From assembly GCF_001746205.1 (NCBI RefSeq), contig NZ_MDCO01000009.1, positions 485,054-549,053 of the forward strand: DNA of 64,000 bases, read 5' to 3'. Numbering within the stretch: position 1 is the stretch's first letter; every line of letters begins with the position of its first letter. The notes below the pieces were generated by a model. The model had not been told where the DNA came from and ran no database searches. It saw nothing but the letters and a program-made list of their open reading frames with translations. The stretch is from Brachyspira hampsonii (lineage in GTDB: Bacteria > Spirochaetota > Brachyspiria > Brachyspirales > Brachyspiraceae). Below, piece after piece: positions 45,132-55,170 of the stretch. The translations under genes and the position numbers were made by a program.

Positions 45132-46316
45132 TTATAAATCTATTATATTATTTGATTTCATGTATTCAATAGTATTAGTTATTCTATTCATACAATCTTT
45201 TATTTTATTAATTGAACAAGCACAATTAATTCTTAAAAAAGTCTTTCCTTCTTCACCATATACAGATCCATTCATTATAGCAACTTTACCTATTTCCACT
45301 AAATATTTTTGAAAAACCTCTTCAGATATATTTAATTTAGAATAATCAACCCAAGCAAAATATGAACCTTCCGGCATATATGATCTTAGCATTGGTATAT
45401 TCTTATCCAAATAAGAAATTATATAATTTATATTACTATTTATATATTCTAATAGCTCATCAACCCAATAATCGCATTTATTATAAGCTGTCATATTTGC
45501 TATTATTGCTAATATTGGGGGTGAAGATAAAGCGTCTCTATCTTTTAATATATTTAAATACTCATTTCTATCTTTATTATTTCTTATAAATAGATAAGAT
45601 CCTCCTAAAGCAGGTATATTAAAAGTTTTTGAAGCAGAAGTGCATAATATCATATTATTATAATCATCAACAGAAAGTATTGGTATATGTTTTTTATTGT
45701 ATACTATATCCATATGTATTTCATCTGATATTATATATACATTATATTTTTTACAAATATTCACTAGCTTTTTAAGTTCATCAATATCCCAAACTCTACC
45801 TACAGGATTATGAGGAGAACAAAAAAGAAATATTTTGGATACTCTGCACTTCTTTTCAAAATCTTCAAAATCTATTTCATATTTTGATTCAGTTTTTATT
45901 AAAGAAGAAGATAATATATTTCTATTATTTGCCTTTATAGTTTTAAAAAATCCATCATAAGCTGGAGTTAATATTAATACATTATCATTAATACTAGATT
46001 TCATTCTTATGAAATTTGATACAGAATATATAACACTAGGACTATATACAATATGATCTTTATTTATGTTAAAATTAAATCTCTTTTTATACCATAATTC
46101 TATAGAATTCTTAAAATCATCATGATTCCATCTGCTATATCCAAATATTTTATGATTTATTCTTTTTATTAAAGCATCTATAATTTCATCAGGCGACTGT
46201 AAATCCATATCTGATATAGTAAAAGGTAAAAGATCATTAATTCCAAACCTATCCTTAATATAATCCCATTGAGTACAGTATGTACCTTTTCTATTTATAA
46301 TTGTATCAAAATCCAT
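45132..46316 (-). CDS. malY: MalY/PatB-type PLP aminotransferase or C-S lyase
   Basis: The 394-residue fold-type I PLP enzyme has the MalY/PatB pattern: WVxDMD-like PFTISDMDLQSP at the N-terminus, GYSRWN, PAYDGFF, CSPHNPVGRVW and the PLP lysine in STSASKTFNIPALGG. Enzymes of this group cleave cystathionine or cysteine, and E. coli MalY also represses the maltose regulon by binding MalT. It lies 41 bases after malX, repeating the E. coli malX-malY order. No MalT-like gene is in the window, so only the enzyme role can be assumed. Confidence 0.9.
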   Translation of the reverse strand: MDFDTIINRKGTYCTQWDYIKDRFGINDLLPFTISDMDLQSPDEIIDALIKRINHKIFGYSRWNHDDFKNSIELWYKKRFNFNINKDHIVYSPSVIYSVSNFIRMKSSINDNVLILTPAYDGFFKTIKANNRNILSSSLIKTESKYEIDFEDFEKKCRVSKIFLFCSPHNPVGRVWDIDELKKLVNICKKYNVYIISDEIHMDIVYNKKHIPILSVDDYNNMILCTSASKTFNIPALGGSYLFIRNNKDRNEYLNILKDRDALSSPPILAIIANMTAYNKCDYWVDELLEYINSNINYIISYLDKNIPMLRSYMPEGSYFAWVDYSKLNISEEVFQKYLVEIGKVAIMNGSVYGEEGKTFLRINCACSINKIKDCMNRITNTIEYMKSNNIIDL

Positions 46317-46357
46317 ATATTAATCCTAGATAAATGTTTCAATATTATACAATAGAA

Positions 46358-47893
46358 TTAACTTTTTATAAGTTTATCTAATTTATTTTTTACAACATGT
46401 ACTTGAGGTCCTATAATTATTTGAAGATTAGTATTATCTAGTTTAACAACCGCTATAGCACCTGTAGCTTTTATTTCTTCTTCATTTATTAAAGCCATAT
46501 CTTTGACAACCAATCTAAGTCTAGTTATACAGTTATCTAATGATACTATATTTTCTTTTCCTCCAATAGCTTTAAGCATTTTTTCTTCATCATATCCTCC
46601 AAGTTTTACGCTATCACCATCGTTAATAATTTCTCTTCCAGGTGTTTTCAAATCAAATTTTAATATAGCAAATTTAAATACAAAGTAATATATGGCAAAC
46701 CAAACAACTCCAACAACAGGAACCAAATACCAATTAGTTCTAGTGCCTTGTAAAATACCAAATACTATAAAATCAATTAAATTACCATCAGTATTTCCTA
46801 TAGCAACTTTTAATATACCCATAGTCATAAAACCAAGTCCGACCATAATACAATGGAATATATAAAGTATAGGTGATATAAACAAAAATATAAACTCTAA
46901 AGGTTCTGTAATACCTCCTATAACACAAGCTATTACTCCTGAAGTTAATAATCCTTTTATTTTATTTCTATTTTCTGGTCTTGCAGTATGATATATGGCA
47001 AGAGCTACAGCTGGAAGACCAAATAAATATGAAGGCATTTTTCCCTGAGATAAAAATCTAGTAACATTAGGATCCAAAATACCATTTGCAAACTCTTTAT
47101 AAAATATTGTTAAAGCACCTGATACAGTTTCACCATTAACTATAGCATCTCCGCCAGCAGAAGTAAACCTTATCATAGCTACAAGTATGTGATGAAGTCC
47201 GAAAGGTCTTAGTAATCCCTCTCCTGTTCCAAATAAAAATGGTCCGAAAATACCTGCTTTTCCTATCAAATTACCTATCCCTATAATTAACTTATTGAAA
47301 GTAGGCCATATAAAAGGTATTAGTAAACTTATTAACCCAACTATAACTAAAGTAGCAATAGGAACAAATCTAGCTCCGCCGAAAAAAGCTAAAGCATCAG
47401 GAAGTTTAATTTCATGAAATTGATTATGTATTTTAGCAACTATAATACCTATTAAAATACCGCCTAAAACACCAATATCAATACTTTGTATACCCATAAC
47501 CATAGCCTGACCAGCATTTTTCATATCTTCTGCTGAAGCTAAAGTACCTGTTGCCTTTAATAAAAAATTAACAGATAAACATGATACAACAAAACCTACA
47601 TAGCCTGAAAAAGCAGCAACACCTTTATCGTCTCTTGCAAGACCTAATGGTATAGCTATAGCGAACATAGCTGGTAAATTAGAAAAAGCAAAAGAACCTA
47701 TTGTTGCCATAAACTCAAAAAATACTTTTATGATAGATATTTTCAAAAATGGTAAAATTTCTGCTGTTACAGAGCTAGAAAAAGAACTTCCTACTCCAAG
47801 CATAATACCGCAAGCAGCAAGCAAAGAAACAGGAAGCATAAATGTTTTTCCTAAACCTTGAAAAAACTCCCAAAAATTTATTTTTTTATTCAT
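46358..47893 (-). CDS. malX: PTS sugar transporter EIICB, maltose/glucose type
   Basis: This 511-residue integral permease imports and phosphorylates a sugar. It is very close to E. coli MalX throughout: WEFFQGLGKTFMLPVSLL, FGLHHILVAMIRF, SGALTIFYKEF, GLPAVALAIYHTARPENR, TEPLEFIFLF and TPGREI. The C-terminal IIB domain holds the phosphorylated Cys (about 454) in SLDNCITRLRL. There is no attached IIA domain, so it needs a separate glucose-type EIIA, which is not in this window. It is placed between the PRD regulator (83 bases upstream) and malY (41 bases downstream). GAGGT precedes the ATG. Confidence 0.94.
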   Translation of the reverse strand: MNKKINFWEFFQGLGKTFMLPVSLLAACGIMLGVGSSFSSSVTAEILPFLKISIIKVFFEFMATIGSFAFSNLPAMFAIAIPLGLARDDKGVAAFSGYVGFVVSCLSVNFLLKATGTLASAEDMKNAGQAMVMGIQSIDIGVLGGILIGIIVAKIHNQFHEIKLPDALAFFGGARFVPIATLVIVGLISLLIPFIWPTFNKLIIGIGNLIGKAGIFGPFLFGTGEGLLRPFGLHHILVAMIRFTSAGGDAIVNGETVSGALTIFYKEFANGILDPNVTRFLSQGKMPSYLFGLPAVALAIYHTARPENRNKIKGLLTSGVIACVIGGITEPLEFIFLFISPILYIFHCIMVGLGFMTMGILKVAIGNTDGNLIDFIVFGILQGTRTNWYLVPVVGVVWFAIYYFVFKFAILKFDLKTPGREIINDGDSVKLGGYDEEKMLKAIGGKENIVSLDNCITRLRLVVKDMALINEEEIKATGAIAVVKLDNTNLQIIIGPQVHVVKNKLDKLIKS

Positions 47894-47976
47894 ATCACAT
47901 ACCTCGATACATTAGTTTATTATAGATTGAATTCTATTTATCATATAAGAAATGAAAAATCAATATAAATAATATT

Positions 47977-49749
47977 TCACTTTTTTTTGAATTTTTTTGT
48001 ATGGCTGTAATATTTTCTTATTGATAGAATAATTTTCTCAGGTGTTTCCTGATTTATGATTTCTTTCATAAAATTATTATCTTCTGAAAGTTTCATTATC
48101 TGTGATACTATCTGTAAATGTTCAGTTTTATTATTAACTATTATAAAAAATAAAATATTAGCTTCTTTATCATTAACAATAACTGATTTTTTTGAAACTA
48201 TTAAATGTATACAAGGCTTATCATCAATATTATTTATACTGCTATACATGTTACTGAAAAGAAATATTTTTTCTTTTATAAAAAAATACTGCCCGAATTC
48301 TTTTACTGTATTATTTAAAATAGTAATATTTTTCTTATTGATATATTTATAATTAAAAAAGCTATTTAAAATATTATCTATATATATATTATCTTTAATA
48401 ATATATATATTTTGCTTTTTTAAAAAATTTAAAATATTGTAATCAGAACTGTCTACTATGTCATCATAAATAAATTTTGAAAATTTTCTTTTAATTTTTT
48501 CTATTAAAAGTTTTTTATCATTATTATTTTTATATATAGTTTTTATAAGTTCTTTTAATGAAATTTTATCATATTTGCATGTATAATTTTCTATAATCTT
48601 TGCTATATAATAAATTTCTTCTTCTCTTAAAGGTTCATAGAGATATGACATATTGTTCTCTACACTATTTTTAACCATATTAAATACATTTGCATCTATA
48701 TTACAAAAATCCAAATTTTTATCTATGCAAAAATTATTTTTAATTCTATATATAGCCGGTAAAAGATATTTACTAATCTCTTCTACTAACTCATCTTCTA
48801 TTTCTATATTCATATCCTCCAAAATTTTTAATATAAACTTTTCTGAAATTATTTTATTTTCATAAAAATGTTCATTATAATATTCACTTAAAAAATATTC
48901 TGTTAAATGAAGCATTTCATATTTGTAATTTTTATTATTATGTTGAAACAAAAAATTATTAAGAACTATTTTTATTTTTTTATATTCTGGAAGTTTAATT
49001 AGAAAAGCTGCATTATTTTTTTTCTTTATTATGTGATTATTATTTATTCTCTCTAAAGTTGCTATTAAATATATAGACATTATATTTTTAAATTTATCAG
49101 AAAATTTTGATTTTAACTTTTTTTCTACTTCAATTATGATTTTGTATATAATATTTATATCAGCTTGATTAACATATTCTTTTAATATTAATAATTCCAT
49201 TTTTTCATTCGGGTATACGGAATTTATATAATTTATTTTATTTGATTCCAGATTAATATATTTAATCATGTTTAAAAATTTTAAATGCCTTAATTTCTTT
49301 TCATTACCTCCTAATCTTATTTTATTATTTTCTAAATAAAAATAAAGTTCAAAGTTATTAATATATTCTTTTAAATCATTGATATCATTCTTTATAGTGG
49401 TTCTGCTAACACCAATATTTTTTTCCAACTTTGATATAGTGATATTTTCTTTAAAAAGAAAATTAAATAAAATATATTTTTTTCTTTCATCTTGCGATAA
49501 CAAATACTCATTTATCGGTATTTTTTCAATAAAAGAAATTAAAGCATCATAATCTAAATTAAAATATATCTTTCCGCTTTTTATATATATTTCTGGCATA
49601 CGGTATTTTTTTAAATGATTATTTATATTATCAATATAATACCTTATTGCTCTAGAAGTAATTGTATATTTTTCTACTAATGTATTTATAGATATTGGAT
49701 TATTATTAATTTCTTTCAGTATATCTAAATAAACTTTAGTAAAACTCAT
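47977..49749 (-). CDS. PRD-domain transcriptional regulator of the malX cluster
   Basis: The 590-residue protein resembles BglG/MtlR/LicR-type regulators: two N-terminal helix-turn-helix parts (about 8-45 and 104-130, SKLEKNIGVSRTTIKNDIN), two PRD domains (about 190-290 and 300-400), a linker and a C-terminal EIIA-like domain (about 470-580, TEHLQIVSQIMKLSEDNNF). The residues normally phosphorylated by the PTS look replaced: Y227 (IYLIATLER) and Y328 (KYLLPAIYR) stand where HL is usual, and the EIIA site reads FLFSN instead of LPH. It may therefore not respond to PTS phosphorylation. pepF ends 21 bases upstream. Target genes are probably malX and malY. Confidence 0.8.
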   Translation of the reverse strand: MSFTKVYLDILKEINNNPISINTLVEKYTITSRAIRYYIDNINNHLKKYRMPEIYIKSGKIYFNLDYDALISFIEKIPINEYLLSQDERKKYILFNFLFKENITISKLEKNIGVSRTTIKNDINDLKEYINNFELYFYLENNKIRLGGNEKKLRHLKFLNMIKYINLESNKINYINSVYPNEKMELLILKEYVNQADINIIYKIIIEVEKKLKSKFSDKFKNIMSIYLIATLERINNNHIIKKKNNAAFLIKLPEYKKIKIVLNNFLFQHNNKNYKYEMLHLTEYFLSEYYNEHFYENKIISEKFILKILEDMNIEIEDELVEEISKYLLPAIYRIKNNFCIDKNLDFCNIDANVFNMVKNSVENNMSYLYEPLREEEIYYIAKIIENYTCKYDKISLKELIKTIYKNNNDKKLLIEKIKRKFSKFIYDDIVDSSDYNILNFLKKQNIYIIKDNIYIDNILNSFFNYKYINKKNITILNNTVKEFGQYFFIKEKIFLFSNMYSSINNIDDKPCIHLIVSKKSVIVNDKEANILFFIIVNNKTEHLQIVSQIMKLSEDNNFMKEIINQETPEKIILSIRKYYSHTKKFKKK

Positions 49750-49770
49750 ATTTTATTATTTTTATTAAAA

Positions 49771-51591
49771 TCAATTTAATTCTTTTAATTCTTCAACCTC
49801 TTTTGCAAATAATTTCAAAGCACTTTCTACTACTTTAGGTTTAGTCATATCAACTCCTGCAACTTTTAGATTCTCTATAGGAGTTCTGCTTCCTCCGCTT
49901 TTTAAGAATTTCAAATAATTATCTCTGTTTGTATAATCATTTTTAGCATTTCCTTCAAGCACTCCATTGGATAAAGCAACAGCAGCTGACATACCCGTAG
50001 CATATTTATAAACATAGAATGATCTGTAGAAATGAGGTATTCTCAAAGCCTCTAAATCACTTGTCTCTTCAAGTACAGCATTATCCCCAAAATATTTTTT
50101 AAGCAAATCTTTATAAACTGTTCTTATAAGTTCTAATGTTGTAGGATTTCCTTCTTCAGCTTCTTTATGAATAATATGCTCAAACTCTGCAAACATAGTC
50201 TGTCTGAATACCGTAGCAACAAATCCATTTATGTCTTTATTTAGTAAAAATGCCTTAACTTCTTTCTTACTTTCATTTTGCATAAAATAATTGAATAAAA
50301 GTTTTTCATTAAAAGTAGAGGCAACTTCTGCTTCAAATATACTGTAATCATGATGCTGAAAAGGATTATTTTTTCTGCTGTAATAGCTATGCATACTATG
50401 TCCAGCTTCATGAGCCAATGTAAATACCGACTCAATACTTTCCTCTCTGAAATTCATTAATATATAAGGTTCTGATGTATAGCATCCTGCTGAGAATGCA
50501 CCGCTTGATTTACCTTTATTTTCGTATTTATCCACCCATCTTGAATTAAGACCTTTTGTAAGAGTTGATACATATTCTTCGCCTAAAGGAGATAATGCTT
50601 TATTTAAAACTTCTATAGCCTCATCAAATGTATGATGTATTTTAACATCTTTAACAATAGGGGCATATTTATCATACTGTCTGAAATCAGTAATACCTAA
50701 TTTATCTGCACAGTATTTGTAATAGCTATGAACTGCAGGCAAAGCATTATGCACACTTTCAATCAAACTATCATAAACGCTTACAGGTATATCATCAGCA
50801 AATAATTCCATTTCACGAACACTGTTATAGTTTCTTATTTTGGCATCAAATATATCCTGTTTGATTTGGCTTGCATAAAGTTCTGCTAAAGTATTTTTAT
50901 GTTTATCATATTCTTTATAAAATTGATTATAACTATTTTTTCTTATTTCTCTGTCTTGGCTTTCTTGGAAACTAGAGAATGTTGCATGTGTTAATGGTGT
51001 TTTTTCTCCGTTATGTTCTAATTCACCGAAATTCAAATCAGCATCATTTAAAGTATCAAAAACATTTGAAGCTGTTGAAGCTAATTCACCCTGCAATGCT
51101 AGTATTCTCTCTTCTTTTTCTGATAATGTATGAGGCTTGTATTTTAATATATTTCTTAAGTATATTAAATAATCTTTTAATACTTCATCTTTCAAAAAGC
51201 TATTCATCTTTTCATCATCTATGCTCATTAATTCAGGATCAAAATAACTTAAATTGGAGGAAATCTCTGAAGAGAGTTTTGCAAATCTAGCCACTTTCAC
51301 ATTAGAATCATTATTGGTTAAATCTTCTGTTTGTTTTAAGAAAGCATAGGACCCTAATTTATCTAATATAATAGAAGCATTCATTATAGAGTCTAATATA
51401 TTTTTTAATTCAGCGGCTGATTTTGAAAGATTTCCTTTGAACTTTACAGCTTCTTTTGAAAAATCTTCCATTAGTTTAAAGTCTTTTTCAAACTCATCAT
51501 CATTTTTATATAATAAAGTCAAATCCCAAGTATCTTCTATTTTTACATCTTTTCTTTCTATTAGAGTGTTTAATTTATTTTCATTACTCAT
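49771..51591 (-). CDS. pepF: Oligoendopeptidase F (peptidase M3B)
   Basis: This 606-residue cytoplasmic zinc peptidase cleaves short peptides. The active site is HEAGHSMHSYYS (two His ligands and the catalytic Glu, near residue 395), with the downstream third ligand Glu in FEAEVASTFNE. SGGSRTPIENLKVAGVDM closes the protein as in the family. The length is normal (about 600). AGGAGA precedes the ATG. The PRD regulator starts 21 bases after its stop, so pepF may be the first gene of the transcript that carries malX and malY. Confidence 0.95.
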   Translation of the reverse strand: MSNENKLNTLIERKDVKIEDTWDLTLLYKNDDEFEKDFKLMEDFSKEAVKFKGNLSKSAAELKNILDSIMNASIILDKLGSYAFLKQTEDLTNNDSNVKVARFAKLSSEISSNLSYFDPELMSIDDEKMNSFLKDEVLKDYLIYLRNILKYKPHTLSEKEERILALQGELASTASNVFDTLNDADLNFGELEHNGEKTPLTHATFSSFQESQDREIRKNSYNQFYKEYDKHKNTLAELYASQIKQDIFDAKIRNYNSVREMELFADDIPVSVYDSLIESVHNALPAVHSYYKYCADKLGITDFRQYDKYAPIVKDVKIHHTFDEAIEVLNKALSPLGEEYVSTLTKGLNSRWVDKYENKGKSSGAFSAGCYTSEPYILMNFREESIESVFTLAHEAGHSMHSYYSRKNNPFQHHDYSIFEAEVASTFNEKLLFNYFMQNESKKEVKAFLLNKDINGFVATVFRQTMFAEFEHIIHKEAEEGNPTTLELIRTVYKDLLKKYFGDNAVLEETSDLEALRIPHFYRSFYVYKYATGMSAAVALSNGVLEGNAKNDYTNRDNYLKFLKSGGSRTPIENLKVAGVDMTKPKVVESALKLFAKEVEELKELN

Positions 51592-51652
51592 ATTTTATAT
51601 TCTCTCCTAAATAATATTTTAAGTTAAAACATATACAATTAAAGTTTGTAAA

Positions 51653-51688
51653 TTATAACATAATATTATATTATAACATAATATTATA
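51653..51688. repeat. Exact 18-bp tandem duplication
   Basis: TTATAACATAATATTATA occurs twice in direct succession in the gap upstream of pepF. Confidence 0.9.
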
Positions 51689-51952
51689 TTTTACAAAATA
51701 CAAAATAATTATATTATAAAAGTATAAAATAATTATTTTGGAAATATTATTTTGAAACATTATATTCTTTTTAATGAAAAAACAACTAAAGAGCAAATTA
51801 GAAAATTAAATAAAATTATAAAAAATATTAGACTTGTTTTAAAACTACTTGACAAGATTATATATAAAATTTTGTAATTTATAAATTATAAAAATCATGT
51901 TTTACATGTTGTATAAATTGTTATTTTAATATATAAATATGCAGTCCTTTTG

Positions 51953-51998
51953 CTTCTTTGGGGCACCAAAAGAAGTGGGGTTTGGGGCAAAGCCCCAA
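51953..51998. other. Two adjacent GC-rich hairpins
   Basis: CTTCTTTGG pairs with CCAAAAGAAG (one bulge) at 51953-51975, and TTGGGGC pairs perfectly with GCCCCAA around a 3-base loop at 51982-51998. Both differ sharply in base composition from the surroundings. There is no T run, so this is not a typical terminator. It may be an interspersed repeat or a structured RNA. Confidence 0.5.
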
Positions 51999-52188
51999 TT
52001 ATAATAAAAAAAATATTAAATTGAAAAACTATAAATATTAAGAAGTTGAGTTTTGAAACAAGTCTATTGTATAGCGAGTTGGAAAATGTAAAATATCCAG
52101 AAATTATTGGAGGGCAGAATATACAGATTTACTAAATAAGCAGACTATAGCTTGTTATTTTTGAAAAATTATAATCAAGGAGATAAAA

Positions 52189-52545
52189 GTGGAAAATTTA
52201 AATTTGAATGATATAGAACAAATAATGACTTTTTATTTGATATTCAATTTCGTTATATTTGCATGTATTATATATATTATAATATCTTTAATTTTTAGGC
52301 TGATTCCTAAAAAACAAGAAGAAAAAAATAAAGATAATAAGAAAAATAAATCCTCAAATAAAAAGAAAAAGAAAGACATTATAGATTTATTTTGGACTGA
52401 AGATAAAGACAGTAAAGGAAGAACTATATTTAAAAGAGGATTTCTTCTAGTTCTTATTGTATTTACATTATATTATATATTTAACTCTATTAATTTTATA
52501 TTAGCCAATATTGATGTAGTAAAAAAAGTTTTAAAAATTGAATAA
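52189..52545 (+). CDS. Small two-helix membrane protein of unknown function
   Basis: The 118-residue protein has membrane helices at about 12-35 (LIFNFVIFACIIYIIISLIF) and 85-106 (LLVLIVFTLYYIFNSINFIL). A strongly basic Lys/Asn/Ser loop separates them (KKQEEKNKDNKKNKSSNKK region), which places the loop in the cytoplasm. The start is a GTG with AAGGAG 6 bases upstream. There is no recognised family. The 5'-nucleotidase-like gene follows. Confidence 0.75.
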   Translation: MENLNLNDIEQIMTFYLIFNFVIFACIIYIIISLIFRLIPKKQEEKNKDNKKNKSSNKKKKKDIIDLFWTEDKDSKGRTIFKRGFLLVLIVFTLYYIFNSINFILANIDVVKKVLKIE

Positions 52546-52607
52546 TTATATATATTTTATTCTATCTATGTTATAATTAATAGATAAACTAAATATTGGG
52601 GAAATAT

Positions 52608-54455
52608 ATGAGAAGGAGCTATATAATAATGAGTATTTTTTTATCAACATTACTCGCATCTGTATCATGTAATACTAATAAAGATAGAGTTTATCCTGAA
52701 GGTGAAGTTAATTTTACTATAGTTGAAACAACAGATATTCATGGGATGATTTTTCCATATAATTTTATTACCGATGAGGAAGAAACTACTTCTATGGCTC
52801 ATGTATCTTCATATTTGAAACAGTTACAAAATGAAGGCAGAACTATTTTATTATTAGAAAATGGAGATTCTTTACAGGGGCAGCCTACAGTTTATTATTA
52901 TAATTTTGTAGCTACTAATGAACCGCATATATGGTCTGAGGTTTTAAACTATATGAATTATGATGTTATCGGAGTTGGAAATCATGATGTTGAGGCTGGG
53001 CATAGTGTTTATGATAAATTTGTAAAGGAATTAAAAGCTCCTTTGGTAGCGGCTAATTTAGTAGATGAAAAGAGTAAAGAGCCTTATTTTAAACCTTATA
53101 CTATAGTGGAAAAAAACGCAATAAAAATTGCGGTTCTTGGACTTACAGAGCCGGCAATAGATAGACAATTACCAAAAGTTTTATACGAAGGATTAGCCTC
53201 TGAGGATATGGTAGAATCTGCTAAAAAGTGGATTAAAATTATCAAAGATAAAGAAAATCCGGATATGATTATAGGACTTTTTCATGCAGGAGCCAATCAT
53301 ACAGATGATAAAGAGACTTACAAAAATGAAAATGCTAGTCAATTAGTAGCTGAGCAGGTTGATGGTTTTGATATTATACTTGTAGGACATGATCATCAAG
53401 GCTGGTCTGGATTAGGTTATGATGAAACTTCAAAGCAAAAAACTAAAGAGGTTAAAAGTCCTAGCGGAAAAATAGTTCCGATATACGGCGGTGTTAATTC
53501 GGCTAGATATATAGCTTCTATTGATGTTTCTATGATTTATAATAAAGATAATAAAACTTGGGATATAAAGTTTAATGGTGATTTATTAGATCCTTCTCAG
53601 TTTGAAGCAGATAAGGAATTTTTGGAAAAGTTTGCTGATGCAAGAGCCAATATAGAAGAATGGGTAAGCAGAGATATAGGTAATTTAAATACTAAATTAG
53701 TTTCAGATGAGGCTATATTTGGAGATAGCTATTTCTTGAGCCTAATACATCAATTACAGTTTACAATAGCTGAAAAAGAACTTGGAGAAAAGGCAGATAT
53801 ATCTTTTGCGGCTCCTTTAAGTAAAGATGCCGTTTTGAATAATGGTATAATAAAAGTAAAAGATATGTTTAGTTTGTATCCTTATGAAAATTTCTTTTAT
53901 GTTATGAAATTGACAGGAAAACAGATTAAAGATATTATGGAATATTCTTATGGAAGATGGTTTAATACTATGAATGATATTAACGATCATTTAATAGCTT
54001 TCAAGAAAGATTCTAATGGACAATTAATATTTAATAACAGATATAATTCTTATGATACAATAACACCTTCATATAACTATGAGAGTGCGGCAGGATTAAA
54101 TTATACTGTTGATGTAACTAGAGCTAATGGTGATAAAGTTATTATAGAGTCTTTTTCTGATGGAAGACCTTTTGAATTAGATAAAGAATATAAAGTTGCT
54201 ATTAATTCTTATAGAGGAAGCGGCGGCGGCGGACATCTTACTCAAGGTGCAGCAATAGATTTAAAAACATTACAGAATATGGATTTGGTATTAAAATCTA
54301 CAGATAAAGATTTAAGGTACTACATAATAAATTGGTTTGAAGAACAAAATGGAGCTATCACAGTTGAAAAACTTAATAATTGGAAAGTAATTCCTGAAGA
54401 TTATGTTCAGGCTGGAAAGAAAAAAGATTATAAACTTTTATACCCAGATGATTAA
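52608..54455 (+). CDS. 5'-nucleotidase/2',3'-cyclic phosphodiesterase-like lipoprotein
   Basis: This envelope metallophosphatase, of about 615 residues, belongs to the UshA/CpdB family. It has a lipobox (LASVSC), then metal-site motifs VETTDIHGM, ENGDSLQGQP, GVGNHDVEAG, FHAGANH and VGHDHQGW. The C-terminal substrate domain (about 340-600) has YPYENFFYVMKLTGKQIKD and INSYRGSGGGGH. It likely releases nucleosides or phosphate from nucleotides outside the cytoplasm. The longest frame begins at TTG (52596). The ATG at 52608 is preferred because GGGG lies 7 bases before it and RR gives a proper signal n-region. Confidence 0.9.
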   Translation: MRRSYIIMSIFLSTLLASVSCNTNKDRVYPEGEVNFTIVETTDIHGMIFPYNFITDEEETTSMAHVSSYLKQLQNEGRTILLLENGDSLQGQPTVYYYNFVATNEPHIWSEVLNYMNYDVIGVGNHDVEAGHSVYDKFVKELKAPLVAANLVDEKSKEPYFKPYTIVEKNAIKIAVLGLTEPAIDRQLPKVLYEGLASEDMVESAKKWIKIIKDKENPDMIIGLFHAGANHTDDKETYKNENASQLVAEQVDGFDIILVGHDHQGWSGLGYDETSKQKTKEVKSPSGKIVPIYGGVNSARYIASIDVSMIYNKDNKTWDIKFNGDLLDPSQFEADKEFLEKFADARANIEEWVSRDIGNLNTKLVSDEAIFGDSYFLSLIHQLQFTIAEKELGEKADISFAAPLSKDAVLNNGIIKVKDMFSLYPYENFFYVMKLTGKQIKDIMEYSYGRWFNTMNDINDHLIAFKKDSNGQLIFNNRYNSYDTITPSYNYESAAGLNYTVDVTRANGDKVIIESFSDGRPFELDKEYKVAINSYRGSGGGGHLTQGAAIDLKTLQNMDLVLKSTDKDLRYYIINWFEEQNGAITVEKLNNWKVIPEDYVQAGKKKDYKLLYPDD

Positions 54456-54566
54456 TATTAAATTAAGCCTATTTTAATAATTATTAATCTATCATAAATT
54501 ATTATTGCAAATTATTAAGCTAAATATTAAAATGTATGACAAAATTAAATATAGGTTTTATAAATT

Positions 54567-55148
54567 ATGAGAATAGCTATTCTAGGCGGTACTTTTGATC
54601 CTCCTCACTTAGGGCATTTAATATTGGCTGATACTGTTATAACTAACTGCAATTATAATAAAGTCATTTTTATACCGGCAAAAATTCCTCCGCATAAAAA
54701 TATAAGCGGCGAGGCATCAAATGAAGACAGACTCAATATGCTTAAACTTTCAATACTAAATGATGAAAGATTTTTATTAGATGAATATGAACTTCGTAAT
54801 GAAGGAGTTTCATATACTATAAATACATTGAATTATCTATATAAAAATTATGATATCGAAGGAAAAATCGGACTTATAATAGGTGCTGATTTGGTAAAAG
54901 ATTTTGATAAATGGAGAGAACCTGAAAGAATTGCTGATATATCAGATATAATTGTTGTGAATAGGGAAGACGATGAAAATCTATATAAAGAAAATATTGA
55001 TAAATATAAGATTAAAATTATAATGGCTCCTCGTATAGATATATCATCAAGTCTTATTAGAAATAGAATAAAAGAAAAAAAAGGATTCAGATATTTTGTA
55101 ACAGAAAAAGTTTATGATTATATAGTATCAAAGAAACTATATTCATAA
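54567..55148 (+). CDS. nadD: Nicotinate-nucleotide adenylyltransferase
   Basis: It makes deamido-NAD from nicotinate mononucleotide and ATP in NAD synthesis. The 193-residue protein has the nucleotidyltransferase motifs GGTFDPPHLGHLILAD (residues 7-22), GADLVKDFDKWREPE and the ISSSLIRNRI signature near the C-terminus. The length is standard for NadD. There is no attached HD (YqeK) domain. The ribosome site is weak (AGG 11 bases upstream). The substrate-binding protein gene begins 22 bases later. Confidence 0.94.
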   Translation: MRIAILGGTFDPPHLGHLILADTVITNCNYNKVIFIPAKIPPHKNISGEASNEDRLNMLKLSILNDERFLLDEYELRNEGVSYTINTLNYLYKNYDIEGKIGLIIGADLVKDFDKWREPERIADISDIIVVNREDDENLYKENIDKYKIKIIMAPRIDISSSLIRNRIKEKKGFRYFVTEKVYDYIVSKKLYS

Positions 55149-55170
55149 AATTTAGAAATAGGAAAATAAA

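Larger units (their letters stand above)
51592..52188. other. 597-bp non-coding region with short repeats and GC-rich hairpins
   Basis: It holds an exact 18-bp tandem duplication (51653-51670 and 51671-51688) and two adjoining GC-rich hairpins at 51953-51998. No open frame was found. An AAGGAG at its right end serves the GTG-started gene at 52189. The rest is AT-rich with no clear promoter. Confidence 0.6.
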
